DNA of 39,160 nucleotides from Collinsella tanakaei YIT 12063 (GCF_000225705.1 NZ_JH126469.1:236959-276118), one strand, 5' to 3'. Shown: positions 1-8,413, counted from the stretch's first letter. Numbers and translations: made by a program. Notes: generated by a model from the sequence alone, not told the origin.

Positions 1-1
1 C

Positions 2-835
2 GCCGCCGCGATCGCCGCGCAGGAGATCGAGCGCACCTACGGACCTCTGGCGTGCAAGGCGCTGCCGGCGCTGATGGAATGGCTCGCCCTGCGCTCCGAC
101 CTCGATTCTCTTGCCGGCCAGACCCAGGCCGTGACCATGATGACGGTCCACTCCGCCAAGGGTCTGGAGTTCCCCGTGGTCTTTGTCGCCGGTTTGGAGG
201 AGGGCATCTTCCCGCACGTCGCCGGCTTTGGTGGATCGGATGACCCGGGCAAGTTGGAGGAGGAGCGTCGCCTGGCCTACGTCGCCATCACGCGTGCGCG
301 CAAGAAGCTGTTCCTCACCTATGCTGCTACGCGCCGCACCTACGGCTCCACGCAGGCAAACCCGCGCTCGCGGTTCATCAACGAGATTCCCGAGGTGGAT
401 ATCGAGTTCTCCGGCGTGGGGTCCGCGGGCTTTGAAGGCGTTGGCTGGGAGAAGCGCGGCGACCGCCGCGGTACCTACGGATCGGGAACCGGCAGCGAGT
501 ACGGTGGTAGCGTCTTTGGTTCCTACACCCGTTCGACCGGTCGCACGCAGCGCCACACCGGTGTGAGCCCGGATGCGGGGCGCAAGCCGTCCACGTTTGG
601 ATCGGGCGCTCCTCGTCCGCGAAAGGCCGCCGCTTCGCCCGCCGTGGAGCAGCGCCGTCCCGACGCCGCCAAGGCCGCCGAGACCTTTGCCCCCGGCGAC
701 CAGGTGAGCCATAAGACCTTTGGTCCCGGTACGGTCATCTCTGCCGCCGGCGACATGATCGAGGTTCAGTTTGAGAAGAGCGGACAGACCAAGAAGCTCA
801 TGAAGGGCTTTGCGCCCATTGTGAAGATCAGTTAG
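2..835 (+). CDS. pcrA: ATP-dependent DNA helicase PcrA/UvrD, C-terminal part (5' truncated by window)
   Basis: Superfamily 1A 3'-5' helicase used in nucleotide excision repair and in clearing the replication path. The frame is open to the left window edge, so only about 277 C-terminal residues are present. Motif V is seen as TVHSAKGLEFPVV followed by GLEEGIFP. Motif VI is seen as EEERRLAYVAITRAR, whose arginines contact ATP. After a Gly/Ser/Arg-rich low-complexity linker comes the PcrA-type C-terminal Tudor-like domain (GDQVSHKTFGPGTV ... LMKGFAPIVKI), which in this family contacts RNA polymerase. That domain separates PcrA/UvrD from Rep. The gene ends on a hairpin terminator and converges with the GntR gene. 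Confidence 0.93.
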   Translation, partial: AAAIAAQEIERTYGPLACKALPALMEWLALRSDLDSLAGQTQAVTMMTVHSAKGLEFPVVFVAGLEEGIFPHVAGFGGSDDPGKLEEERRLAYVAITRARKKLFLTYAATRRTYGSTQANPRSRFINEIPEVDIEFSGVGSAGFEGVGWEKRGDRRGTYGSGTGSEYGGSVFGSYTRSTGRTQRHTGVSPDAGRKPSTFGSGAPRPRKAAASPAVEQRRPDAAKAAETFAPGDQVSHKTFGPGTVISAAGDMIEVQFEKSGQTKKLMKGFAPIVKIS

Positions 836-908
836 GGTTTGCGAGCTTTAAGGGTGGGCTGGCTTGAATTGGAGCCCTGTGCGCTCACCCGCTTGATAGC
901 GAATGACT

Positions 909-951
909 AGCATGCCGGATCGCGTAGCGTGGTCCGGCATGCTGCGTTTTT
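909..951 (+). terminator. Rho-independent terminator of pcrA
   Basis: Perfect 11-bp inverted repeat AGCATGCCGGA (909-919) and TCCGGCATGCT (933-943), 13-nt loop, then a T run at 947-951. It overlaps the stop codon of the convergent gntR gene, so the end of that gene lies inside the T run. Confidence 0.85.
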
Positions 952-1726
952 AGCAGAGCCGGCGCAGCGTGGTGCCGTGCTCGTCCATGCTGATGCCCAG
1001 ACGGTAGCCGTCGCCGCGTGCGTAGACGGACGAGAGCTCGAAGGGGCGGTCGTATGTGTCATATGAGACGCGCAGGCAGTGCAGGGCCGCAGCACCCGTG
1101 GGGACCGCTAGAAGCTTTGCCTCCGCAGCGTCCAGGGTGACCGCTTCATAGATGTCTTCTGCGCGAGCGGGTATGATGCGCGCGTGCTCCGCCAGGTAGG
1201 CGTAAAGCGAGCTGGTGACATCGTTTTGGGTGAGCGAGGGGCAGAACTCGCAGGGGATGTAGGACGTTTCCAGGCGCAGCGGCCGGTTGTTAGCGAGGCG
1301 CAGCCTTCGCGTTTGCCACAGCTGGGTGCCGGTGTGGACCTTAAGGGAGCGGCAAACGAGCTCGCCGCCCTTGATTTTCTTAAAGTTGATCAGGCGCGAG
1401 GACGGGGTTTTGCCCGCGTGGGCCATCTCGTCGCTGAAGCCTATCATGACGTCGATGCCCTCGGCAGAGGTGGCGACGGGGAAGGTGCCCTTACCGCGCC
1501 TGCGCGTCACATGGCCTTGGTCCACCAGGTCTTGAAAGCAGCGCCGCACGGTGGCGCGCGAAAGCCCCAGCGCTTCGCAGATCTGCTGCTCGGTGGGAAG
1601 CGCTGTTCCTTCTGGGAACGCGCCTATTGCGATGAGCTGGAGCAAGCGCTGTTTAAGCTGCTGGTAAAGTGGGGTGGGCGAGGTGTCATCAAGCGGGATG
1701 CGGCACAGTTCCTCTAGCGCGTTCAT
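950..1726 (-). CDS. GntR-family transcriptional regulator with UTRA effector domain (HutC subfamily)
   Basis: 258-residue DNA-binding repressor. The N-terminal winged helix-turn-helix is at about residues 15-85 (TPLYQQLKQRLLQLI, LPTEQQICEALGLSRATVRR, then the wing RRRGKGTF). A UTRA ligand-binding domain follows at about 95-255 (LINFKKIKGGE; LRLANNRPLRLETSYIP; near the end RPFELSSVYARGD). UTRA domains usually bind sugars, sugar phosphates or amino-acid-derived ligands; which one here cannot be read. The gene stands alone between nrdB and pcrA. A perfect palindrome between its own -35 and -10 boxes argues for autorepression. Its other targets are not evident in this window. Confidence 0.9.
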   Translation of the reverse strand: MNALEELCRIPLDDTSPTPLYQQLKQRLLQLIAIGAFPEGTALPTEQQICEALGLSRATVRRCFQDLVDQGHVTRRRGKGTFPVATSAEGIDVMIGFSDEMAHAGKTPSSRLINFKKIKGGELVCRSLKVHTGTQLWQTRRLRLANNRPLRLETSYIPCEFCPSLTQNDVTSSLYAYLAEHARIIPARAEDIYEAVTLDAAEAKLLAVPTGAAALHCLRVSYDTYDRPFELSSVYARGDGYRLGISMDEHGTTLRRLC

Positions 1727-1739
1727 CGTGGCCTCTTCG

Positions 1740-1767
1740 ATAGTAAAGGTATGTACATACCGTACAA
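1740..1767 (-). promoter_or_regulatory. gntR promoter with operator palindrome filling the spacer
   Basis: On the minus strand: -35 TTGTAC (1762-1767), 16-nt spacer, -10 TACTAT (1740-1745). The spacer contains the perfect 14-bp palindrome GGTATGTACATACC (1748-1761). GntR/HutC proteins bind short palindromes built on GT-N-TA-N-AC, which GTATGTACATAC resembles. A repressor there would cover both promoter boxes. The start codon is 14 bases downstream of the -10 box, so the mRNA leader would be very short or absent. Confidence 0.65.
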
Positions 1768-1811
1768 AACTATCTTATTCTACGCCTCGCCACCCGTTCT
1801 CGTCCTTAGTT

Positions 1812-2876
1812 TTACAGGTCGTCGATCAAGGCGGTCGATTTGGCATAGGCGGTCGACTTTGCCTCGAAGAAGTCCGTCTTTACCATGTTGGCGTTGCTGT
1901 ATTGGCCCACCCATGCCATGTCGGCGGGCTCGCGCTGGTTGTCCTCGAACAGGTAACCGTAGCCTAGCGAGCTCCAGCGAAGATTTCCCAGATAGCGGAT
2001 GTAGTCGGTCACCATCTGGCGGGTGAGGCCCTCGATGGCGTCGCCTATCACGTAGTGGCCCCAGGCGATCTCCTGCGCCACGCCCTCCTCTAGCATGGCG
2101 CGCAGCACCTCGATGTTCTCGGGGGTGAAGAGCTGCGGCTCCTCCTTTTGAAGCTCCAAGATCATGGAGCGGAACAGCCACAGATGCGTGTTCTCGTCCC
2201 TGTTGATATAGCGGATCTCTTGCGCGCTGCCGGGCATCTTGCCCATGCGCGCCAGGTTGTAGAAGAACATGAAGCCGGAGTAGAAGTACACGCCTTCCAG
2301 GATGTAGTTGGCCATCAGCACCTTGAGCAGGGTGAAGGCATCCTTCTTCTCTTGGAACTCGTTGTACCGCTCGCCAATGAAGGTGTTGCGGGCAAGCAGG
2401 CGCTCGTCGGTCTTCCACTGGTAGAGGATGTCGTTTCGCTGCTCGGGACTGCAGATGCTGTCGAGCATGTAGCTGTAGCTCTGGCTGTGCACGCATTCTT
2501 GGAACGACTGGATGTGCAGGCACAAATTGACCTCGTTGGCGGTGATGTACTCGCTGATGTTGGGCAGGTTCGCAGTCTGCAGCGAGTCCAAGAACACCAG
2601 GAAGGAGAGGATCTTGTCGTAGGCGGTGCGCTCGGCGACGCCCAGGTTGGGGTAGTCCTTTACGTCCTGGGTGAGGTTGATCTCTTCCGGAATCCAAAAG
2701 TTGTTCATGGCCTGTCGGTACCAGCTGGAGACCCAGGGGTACTTGAGGTTGTTGAAATCGTTGAGGTTGGTGGTGTTGCCGCCGATCATGCGGCGCGCGG
2801 TTACGTCCGTATCGCCCTGGGGGTTGAACAGCGGCTTGTGCACCAGCGGCGCGTCGGTTTTATAAGAAGAGCTCAT
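1812..2876 (-). CDS. nrdB: Class I ribonucleoside-diphosphate reductase, beta (radical) subunit
   Basis: Small subunit of aerobic ribonucleotide reductase; it carries the di-metal centre and the radical that starts catalysis in NrdA. 354 residues from the ATG at 2876, which has GGGAGG four bases upstream; a TTG 12 bases further up lies at the Shine-Dalgarno sequence and is unlikely. Metal ligands can be assigned: Asp97 (FLDS), Glu127 and His130 (QECVHS), Glu194 (ILEGVY), Glu228 and His231 (RDENTHL). Tyr134 in HSQSYSY sits at the tyrosyl-radical position, so this is not a Phe-type (Chlamydia-like Ic) subunit. It lies 95 bases downstream of nrdA on the same strand and presumably shares its transcript. 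Confidence 0.95.
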   Translation of the reverse strand: MSSSYKTDAPLVHKPLFNPQGDTDVTARRMIGGNTTNLNDFNNLKYPWVSSWYRQAMNNFWIPEEINLTQDVKDYPNLGVAERTAYDKILSFLVFLDSLQTANLPNISEYITANEVNLCLHIQSFQECVHSQSYSYMLDSICSPEQRNDILYQWKTDERLLARNTFIGERYNEFQEKKDAFTLLKVLMANYILEGVYFYSGFMFFYNLARMGKMPGSAQEIRYINRDENTHLWLFRSMILELQKEEPQLFTPENIEVLRAMLEEGVAQEIAWGHYVIGDAIEGLTRQMVTDYIRYLGNLRWSSLGYGYLFEDNQREPADMAWVGQYSNANMVKTDFFEAKSTAYAKSTALIDDL

Positions 2877-2930
2877 GGGGCCTCCCAAATGGTGTGTGAT
2901 CTAGCGTGCAGGGTGGGCGGACGGGTCAAG

Positions 2931-2957
2931 GCGGGCGGGGCGGGCGGGGCGGGCGAG
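2931..2957 (+). repeat. Tandem 9-bp GCGGGCGGG repeat with G-quadruplex pattern
   Basis: Three head-to-tail copies of a 9-base unit (the third with one G-to-A change) in the nrdA-nrdB spacer. The + strand, which is the template strand for nrdAB, carries five consecutive G3-4 tracts separated by single C (2933-2953). The mRNA would be C-rich here. Confidence 0.7.
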
Positions 2958-2971
2958 GGCGTGGACGAGCT

Positions 2972-5560
2972 TTAGCTGGAGCAGCTCTCGCATTCCTCGA
3001 CTTCGAGCGATTTGCTGCGGACATAGTAGATGGTCTTGACGCCGGCTCGCCATGCCTCCAGGTACAGATTGAGGACTTGGCGCATAGTGTAGTCGTTGGT
3101 GATGTAGAGGTTCATGGACTGGGCCTGGTCAATGTGGCGCTGGCGAACGCCGGCGGCGCGCACGCTCCAGGTTTGGTCGATGTAATGCGCGGGCTTGTAG
3201 TACCAGTAGGTCTGGGGAGACAGGCCCGGCGCCACGCGCGGCAGCATGCTGCCCTTTTTCTCTTCCAAGAAGAATTTGCGCATGACGGGGTCCACGCCCG
3301 CGGTGGTGCCGGCGATGATGGAGGTCGAGCTGGTGGGGGCGATCGCCAGCAGGTAGGCGTTGCGCATGCCATGCTCGCTTACGCGCCGCGCCAACTGCTG
3401 CCATTCCTGGTCCACATACTCGCGCTTTTCAAAATAGGCGCCGGTCTGCCAATCGCTGCCGTCGAACAGCTGGTAGCTGCCGCGCTCTGCCGCAAGGTCG
3501 CAGGATGCCTCGATGGCGAAGCGGTTGATGTCCTCAAAGACCTGGTTTGCAAAGGCCAGGTGCTCCTCGCTCTCCCAAGAGATGCCGGCCTGCGCCAGCA
3601 TGTGGTGGTAGCCGGAGACGCCCAGGCCAATCGCGCGGTAGCGCTTGGTGGTGAGTTCGGCGTAGGGGAGCATGTAGTAGTTGAGGTCGATGACGTTGTC
3701 CAGGGCACGCACCACGGTGTGGATCACCTGGCGCATCTTGTCGCGGTCGCGCACCGGCAGGTGGCCTAGCGACAGGCTTGCCAGGTTGCAGACCACAAAG
3801 TCGCCCGGACGCGTGGTGCGGACCACCACGGTGTCGCCATCTTGCGTCTTGACCTCGCAGGAGACCTCCTCGATGGCGCTCATGTTCTGCGCGATCTCCG
3901 TGCAGAGGTTGGAGCAGTAGATAATGCCCGCGTGCGGGTTGGGGTTTGCGCGGTTGACGGCGTCGCGCATGAACGTGAAGGGCGTGCCGGTCTCCACGGC
4001 GCTTTTAAGGATAAGGCGGACGAGGTCCTTGATGGTGATAGTGCGCTTGGCGATGCGGGGGTCCGCCACGCAGTCCAGGTAGCGGCGCTCCCACTCGTCC
4101 CCATAGTAATCCTCGAGCGCGTAGCCCTTGATGGCGAGGATGTCATGCGGGCACATGAGGTGCCAGGGCTGGTCCAGGTCTTCTTGCGCCATGCGCCAGA
4201 ACAGGTCCGGATAGCACACGGCGGGGAAGACGTCGTGCGCCTTCATGCGGTCGTCGCCGTTGTTGGTGCGCAACTGCAAGAACTCCGGCAGGTCGCGGTG
4301 CCAGGCGTCCAGGTAGACCGCTACGGCGCCCTGGCGCATGCCCAGCTGGTCCACGGCCACGGCGGTGTCGTTGATGACGCGGATCCAGCGGATCACGCCG
4401 CCGGCCACGCCGGCGAAGCCGCGGATGGATCCGCCGGTGGCCCGGACCTTGCCAAGGTACATGCCCATGCCGCCGCCATATTTGGATACCTGGGCGAAGT
4501 TGTCGATGCTGCGGTAGATGCCCGTGAGGCTGTCCGGCACGGTGTCGATGAAGCAGCTGGAGAGCTGGTGGTAGGGCTTGCGCGCGTTGGACAGCGTGGG
4601 GGTGGCCATGGTGACCTCGAGGCGCGAGAGCATGTTGTAGAAGCGCTCCACCCAGCCCAGGCGATCGGTTTTCTCGTTCATGGCCAGGTGCAGGGCGATA
4701 CCCAGGTACATCTCCTGCGGGCTTTCCAGCAACTGGTGGTCGCGCGTACGGATTACGTAGCGCTTGAGCAGCAGGTCAAGGCCAGCATAGGCGAAGAGCT
4801 CGTCACGGGAGTCATCGATGAGGCGTGCTGCGTCGTCGATCTCCTCGCGGGTGTAGGCGGCAAGGATATAGTCGCCGTAGAGGTCCTGGTCCGTAAGGTA
4901 GCGCAGCTTTGCGTAGAGGTCGACGAGTCCCAGGCGCTCTTGGGTTGAGGCGAGTTCGCGGTGCGCGCGGAAAGCCAGCAGGCGCCCGGCGATCATCTCC
5001 CAGCGCGGGGCCTCCTGACAAGTGAGCTCGACCGCTGCCTTGATTAGGGAGTCCAGACGTTGCTTGATGCTCATGCCGGGTTTCGCGAACGAGGAGAAGC
5101 GGTGCTCGAGATGCTCCAGGCTATAGGCGGGGTCTGTGAAATCGCGCTCGATGCGCTCAAGGCAGGCGACCAGATCGGGCACCCCAGCTGTCTGGGCGAG
5201 AGCCTGGCGCAGCCCGCGCCGCTCCGCGCGGTGGTGACGGTAGAGGATGTATGCCTTCGCGACGTCGTAGAACCCCTGCTCCATAAGGGCGCGCTCGACC
5301 AGGTCCTGGATGCCTTCGACGCCTTCGACGCCGCGGGCGATCATGGACGACTCGACTGCCTGGAGCAATTGATCGAGCTGGTTGTCATCGACTTGCGCGC
5401 CAAGCTCTGCAAAGGCGCGCGACATGGCGGTTTTGATCTTGGAGCCGTCGTAGGGCTCCGTGCGCCCGTCGCGCTTGGAGATGGCGAGGTCGCGAATACC
5501 GTCGGGGCCCTCGCTGGCGCATGCGGCGCTTCCCGCGCGGTCGGGTGTGGTGTTGTCCAT
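2972..5560 (-). CDS. nrdA: Class I ribonucleoside-diphosphate reductase, alpha (catalytic) subunit
   Basis: Catalytic subunit converting NDPs to dNDPs. 862 residues; the ATG at 5560 has AAAGGTG about eight bases upstream. One N-terminal ATP-cone (about 24-115: ISKRDGRTEPYDGSKI ... AKAYILYRHHR) gives overall activity control by ATP/dATP. Catalytic residues in the barrel: Cys336 (QLSSCF), then Asn551, Cys553 and Glu555 in SNLCTEI. The radical-path tyrosine pair is in IYYVRSKS near the C-terminus. The tail ends ECESCSS, with the Cys857/Cys860 pair that shuttles electrons from thioredoxin or glutaredoxin. Transcribed together with nrdB and divergent from brnQ. Confidence 0.96.
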   Translation of the reverse strand: MDNTTPDRAGSAACASEGPDGIRDLAISKRDGRTEPYDGSKIKTAMSRAFAELGAQVDDNQLDQLLQAVESSMIARGVEGVEGIQDLVERALMEQGFYDVAKAYILYRHHRAERRGLRQALAQTAGVPDLVACLERIERDFTDPAYSLEHLEHRFSSFAKPGMSIKQRLDSLIKAAVELTCQEAPRWEMIAGRLLAFRAHRELASTQERLGLVDLYAKLRYLTDQDLYGDYILAAYTREEIDDAARLIDDSRDELFAYAGLDLLLKRYVIRTRDHQLLESPQEMYLGIALHLAMNEKTDRLGWVERFYNMLSRLEVTMATPTLSNARKPYHQLSSCFIDTVPDSLTGIYRSIDNFAQVSKYGGGMGMYLGKVRATGGSIRGFAGVAGGVIRWIRVINDTAVAVDQLGMRQGAVAVYLDAWHRDLPEFLQLRTNNGDDRMKAHDVFPAVCYPDLFWRMAQEDLDQPWHLMCPHDILAIKGYALEDYYGDEWERRYLDCVADPRIAKRTITIKDLVRLILKSAVETGTPFTFMRDAVNRANPNPHAGIIYCSNLCTEIAQNMSAIEEVSCEVKTQDGDTVVVRTTRPGDFVVCNLASLSLGHLPVRDRDKMRQVIHTVVRALDNVIDLNYYMLPYAELTTKRYRAIGLGVSGYHHMLAQAGISWESEEHLAFANQVFEDINRFAIEASCDLAAERGSYQLFDGSDWQTGAYFEKREYVDQEWQQLARRVSEHGMRNAYLLAIAPTSSTSIIAGTTAGVDPVMRKFFLEEKKGSMLPRVAPGLSPQTYWYYKPAHYIDQTWSVRAAGVRQRHIDQAQSMNLYITNDYTMRQVLNLYLEAWRAGVKTIYYVRSKSLEVEECESCSS

Positions 5561-5580
5561 GGGTGCACCTTTCGATGTGT

Positions 5581-5644
5581 CGGGCAGGCGATGCCCGGTT
5601 GAATAACGTTTCCTTTGGCTAACTCATGCTATCAAAAGAATAGC
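5581..5644 (-). promoter_or_regulatory. nrdA upstream region: leader hairpin and short palindrome
   Basis: Two symmetric elements precede nrdA: CGGGCA/TGCCCG with a five-base loop (5581-5597), about 20 bases above the start codon, and GCTAT/ATAGC with a seven-base spacer (5628-5644) in an AT-rich patch where the promoter probably lies. No convincing NrdR box pair is present, so the regulator is unknown. Confidence 0.35.
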
Positions 5645-5780
5645 AATAGTGGGATGGTCGCTTGGTTGAATTGCTGTGTGCACGTTATGAAGGCGCTGCG
5701 GTGGTACAGTGGAAAGTCACGCAATGCGGTGATAGATGCAGGTTCGCGTACGCGCGATTGGATGTGAACGGAGGCCCGTG

Positions 5781-7100
5781 GTGGCCGCAAAAACCTTATC
5801 GCCCAAGCAGTCGCTGTTTGTAGGCGTCACCTTGTTCTCGATGTTCTTTGGCGCGGGCAACCTTATCTTGCCGCCCTTGGTTGGTCTTCAGGCCGGCGCG
5901 CGGGGCATCCCGGCGATGGTCGGCTTTTTGATCACGGGCATCGGCCTGCCGGTGCTGGGAATTGTCGCCGTCGCTCTAGCGGGTACCATCCGCGATCTGG
6001 CATCTCGCGTGCACCCTGTTTTCGCCCATATCTTTGTGGCGGCGGTCTATCTGGCTATTGGTCCGTGCCTGGCGATTCCGCGCACCTCGTCCACATCATT
6101 TGAGATGCTGCAGCCGCTGCTGCCCCAGCACCTTCCGCTTGAGGCGGTGCGCCTGGCGTTTTCCGTTCTCTTCTTTGTTGCTGCGTATCTTTTGGCCATG
6201 CATCCCGGCCGCTTGACGCGCCTGCTGGGACATGTGACGGGGCCCGCGCTGATAGTCCTTATTGTCGCCGTGGTAGGGGCGGCCATCTTCAACCCGGACC
6301 CCGCGGGCGTCGCCGCCGCGCAGGAGTCGTACTCGTCCGCACCCGCTATGCAGGGATTCTTGGTTGGCTACCAGACCATGGACCTTCTGGCGTCGCTTAC
6401 CTTTGGCATCGTTATCGCTACCAATATCCGCGAGCTGGGCGTTACGGATGACGCGGGCCTTACGCGCGAGGTTTCGCGCGCCGGCCTGTTTGCGGGCGTT
6501 CTTATGGCGCTCATCTACTGCGGCCTGGCGGTTGTGGGCGCTAACCTTAGCGCCGCCATGCCCGATCTCACCAACGGCGCCGCCATTCTCACGGCGTCCG
6601 CGTCGCTGCATTTTGGCGTTGTGGGGCTAGTCGTTGTCGCGGCGATCTTCTTGCTTGCGTGCCTCAATGTGTGCATTGGCCTTATCAGCTGTTGCGGAAC
6701 GTATTTTGCAGACGAGTTTCCGCGCGTGCCATACCGCGTTTGGGCGGCGGGATTCGCCATGTTCTCCTGTGCGGTCTCCAACCTTGGGCTCGACGCGATC
6801 CTGGCGTTCTCCGTGCCGCTGCTCAACGCCCTATACCCGGTTGCTATCGTGCTGGTGGTCATGGGCATGCTGCATAAGGTATGCGATCGCTACCCGCGCA
6901 TGTGGCAATGGGTTGTTGGCCTTACCGCAACCGTCAGCGTCGTCGTGAGCGCGCGCGATGCGTTCTTCCCCGGCGCGCTGCCCATGCTCGACGTGCTGCC
7001 GCTTGCCTCCTTTGATCTGGAGTGGCTGCTGCCGGCGTTGGCTGCCGCGGTGATCGGGGTTGTCCATTCCCGTCTTCGCCCGGTTGGGACGGCGGCTTGA
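5781..7100 (+). CDS. brnQ: Branched-chain amino acid:cation symporter, BrnQ/LIVCS family
   Basis: Membrane transporter importing Leu, Ile and Val with Na+ or H+. 439 residues, almost entirely hydrophobic, with about 12 apparent membrane segments. The N-terminus shows the family signature (LFSMFFGAGNLILPPLVG). I chose GTG 5781 because GGAGG lies six bases upstream (5770-5774); the frame also extends 15 codons up to 5736 without a ribosome-binding site. The body contains the LIVCS features GYQTMDLLASLTFG and CLNVCIGLISCCGTYF. It is divergent from nrdA and ends at a terminator shared with convergent manA. Confidence 0.9.
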   Translation: MAAKTLSPKQSLFVGVTLFSMFFGAGNLILPPLVGLQAGARGIPAMVGFLITGIGLPVLGIVAVALAGTIRDLASRVHPVFAHIFVAAVYLAIGPCLAIPRTSSTSFEMLQPLLPQHLPLEAVRLAFSVLFFVAAYLLAMHPGRLTRLLGHVTGPALIVLIVAVVGAAIFNPDPAGVAAAQESYSSAPAMQGFLVGYQTMDLLASLTFGIVIATNIRELGVTDDAGLTREVSRAGLFAGVLMALIYCGLAVVGANLSAAMPDLTNGAAILTASASLHFGVVGLVVVAAIFLLACLNVCIGLISCCGTYFADEFPRVPYRVWAAGFAMFSCAVSNLGLDAILAFSVPLLNALYPVAIVLVVMGMLHKVCDRYPRMWQWVVGLTATVSVVVSARDAFFPGALPMLDVLPLASFDLEWLLPALAAAVIGVVHSRLRPVGTAA

Positions 7101-7130
7101 TCAAGGCGCTCCATCGCCCGCACATATAAA

Positions 7131-7165
7131 GAAACAGGGGTCCTGGCATATGTCGGGGCCCCTGC
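7131..7165. terminator. Shared hairpin terminator between brnQ and manA
   Basis: CAGGGGTCC (7135-7143) pairs with GGGCCCCTG (7156-7164), nine pairs including one G-U. On the minus strand the stem is followed by a T-rich run (complement of ATATAAAGAAA), so it works best for manA. The + side has only CTGCTT. Confidence 0.65.
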
Positions 7166-7206
7166 TGCTTGGGACGGTTGAGCTATGCGGTGCTGTTGCC
7201 GCGCGC

Positions 7207-8139
7207 TTACAGGTGGCTGGTTACCAGCTGCATGATGCCGCTGAGCTCGACGGCGGCGGTGGTGGAGGGAACCAGCAGGTGGCTGCCTGCTTTAACGGAA
7301 ACTCCGCACACGGTGCCCTCGCCGTCGATGACGGAGACGCACATAAACGGCCAGCACTGCTCAAGCTCGCGCTCGCCTTCGACGCGCACCAGTTCCACGG
7401 TGTAGTTGTCGTTGCTCTCGAGCACGGTCACGCCGTTGGATTCCGACGCGGTGATGGTGCCGCTCTTGGGCGAGGTTGCCTGGTAATCGATAACGTCAAG
7501 GGACTGCTGCAGGTGCAGGGGACGAGGATTGCCCTCGTCGTCCAGACGATCGTAGTCGTACACGCGGTAGGTGATGTCGCTGGATTGCTGGGTTTCCAGA
7601 ATCAGCGTGCCGGCCTTGATGGCGTGCACGCAGCCGGGGTCGATTTGGAAGAAGTCGCCCTTGTGGATGGGAATCTCGTTCAAAAGATCGCCCCAACGGC
7701 CCTCGTCCACCAGCTTTGCGAACTCATCGCGGGACGCGGCGCGCTGTCCCACAATGATGGTGGCGTCCGCATCGCAATCCAGTACGTACCAGCACTCGCG
7801 CTTGCCCAGCGAGTCGTTCTCGTGCTCGGCGGCGTACGCGTCATCGGGATGCACCTGAATGGACAGGTCGCCGGCAGCGTCGATAATCTTGATCAACAAG
7901 GGAAAGCGATCGCCTTCGATATCGCCAAAAAGGTCGCGGCGTTGATCCCACAGCTGCGACAGCGTCATGCCCTCGAACTCTGGATTCAGCACGGGGCAGT
8001 CGCCGTTGGGGTGGGCAGAGATGGCCCAGCATTCGCCGGTTTTATCAGACGGAATGTCATACCCATATGCGTCGCGCATACGAGAACCGCCCCAGATCTT
8101 CTCGTGGAACACGGGCTTGAGTTCGATGATGTCTGCCAT
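7207..8139 (-). CDS. manA: Mannose-6-phosphate isomerase, class I (cupin, zinc enzyme)
   Basis: Interconverts mannose-6-phosphate and fructose-6-phosphate, feeding PTS-imported mannose into glycolysis. 310 residues, the size of the short Firmicutes-type ManA. Zinc ligands are visible: His97 in SIQVHPDD, Glu115 in KRECWYVL and His172 in DPGCVHAIKAG. The start (FHEKIWGG) and the conserved LETQQSSDITYRVYDYDR segment are typical. The ATG at 8139 follows AGGAG four bases away. It is the first gene of a minus-strand unit; the first of two palindromes (8289-8306) lies about 150 bases upstream and could control it as well as the divergent yitT-like gene. Confidence 0.95.
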   Translation of the reverse strand: MADIIELKPVFHEKIWGGSRMRDAYGYDIPSDKTGECWAISAHPNGDCPVLNPEFEGMTLSQLWDQRRDLFGDIEGDRFPLLIKIIDAAGDLSIQVHPDDAYAAEHENDSLGKRECWYVLDCDADATIIVGQRAASRDEFAKLVDEGRWGDLLNEIPIHKGDFFQIDPGCVHAIKAGTLILETQQSSDITYRVYDYDRLDDEGNPRPLHLQQSLDVIDYQATSPKSGTITASESNGVTVLESNDNYTVELVRVEGERELEQCWPFMCVSVIDGEGTVCGVSVKAGSHLLVPSTTAAVELSGIMQLVTSHL

Positions 8140-8223
8140 GATTCTCCTAACTTCCTAAGCATGGCCATAGGCAGCATTATATGAGTGCGTTTTGATGCGA
8201 GCGCGGGTTGCCCGCGAATGGGG

Positions 8224-8242
8224 AGATTGTCAGCAACAATCT
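8224..8242. repeat. Short inverted repeat in the manA upstream region
   Basis: AGATTGT-cagca-ACAATCT, seven-base arms with a five-base loop, in the manA/yitT intergenic region. There is no adjoining T run, so it is not a terminator; it may be an operator or a leader hairpin. Confidence 0.4.
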
Positions 8243-8288
8243 TTCGTGCGCGATGGTCGGTCGTCCAGCTGCGTGATGCGCTCACTAA

Positions 8289-8306
8289 TAGTCCGAAATC
8301 AGACTA
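8289..8306. promoter_or_regulatory. 18-bp palindromic operator candidate, copy 1
   Basis: TAGTCCGAAATCAGACTA: perfect TAGTC/GACTA arms around an imperfect core. It is the near-exact reverse complement of copy 2 at 8348-8365 across the central 14 bases (13 of 14). Consensus TWGTCYGAAWTCRGACWA. Confidence 0.6.
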
Positions 8307-8347
8307 ATGGAGAACGTGTGGACGAATAGGGGTCGCTCTTTTCGCAG

Positions 8348-8365
8348 TTGTCTGAATTCGGACAA
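8348..8365. promoter_or_regulatory. 18-bp palindromic operator candidate, copy 2, overlapping a possible yitT promoter
   Basis: TTGTCTGAATTCGGACAA, centred 59 bp from copy 1. Its first six bases could be a -35 box (TTGTCT), 17 bases before TACGCT (8371-8376). A bound protein would cover the -35 region of the downstream membrane-protein gene. Confidence 0.6.
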
Positions 8366-8413
8366 AGCGATACGCTGGAGCGGCACGTCAGTTGTTATGG
8401 GGGATTGATACCG

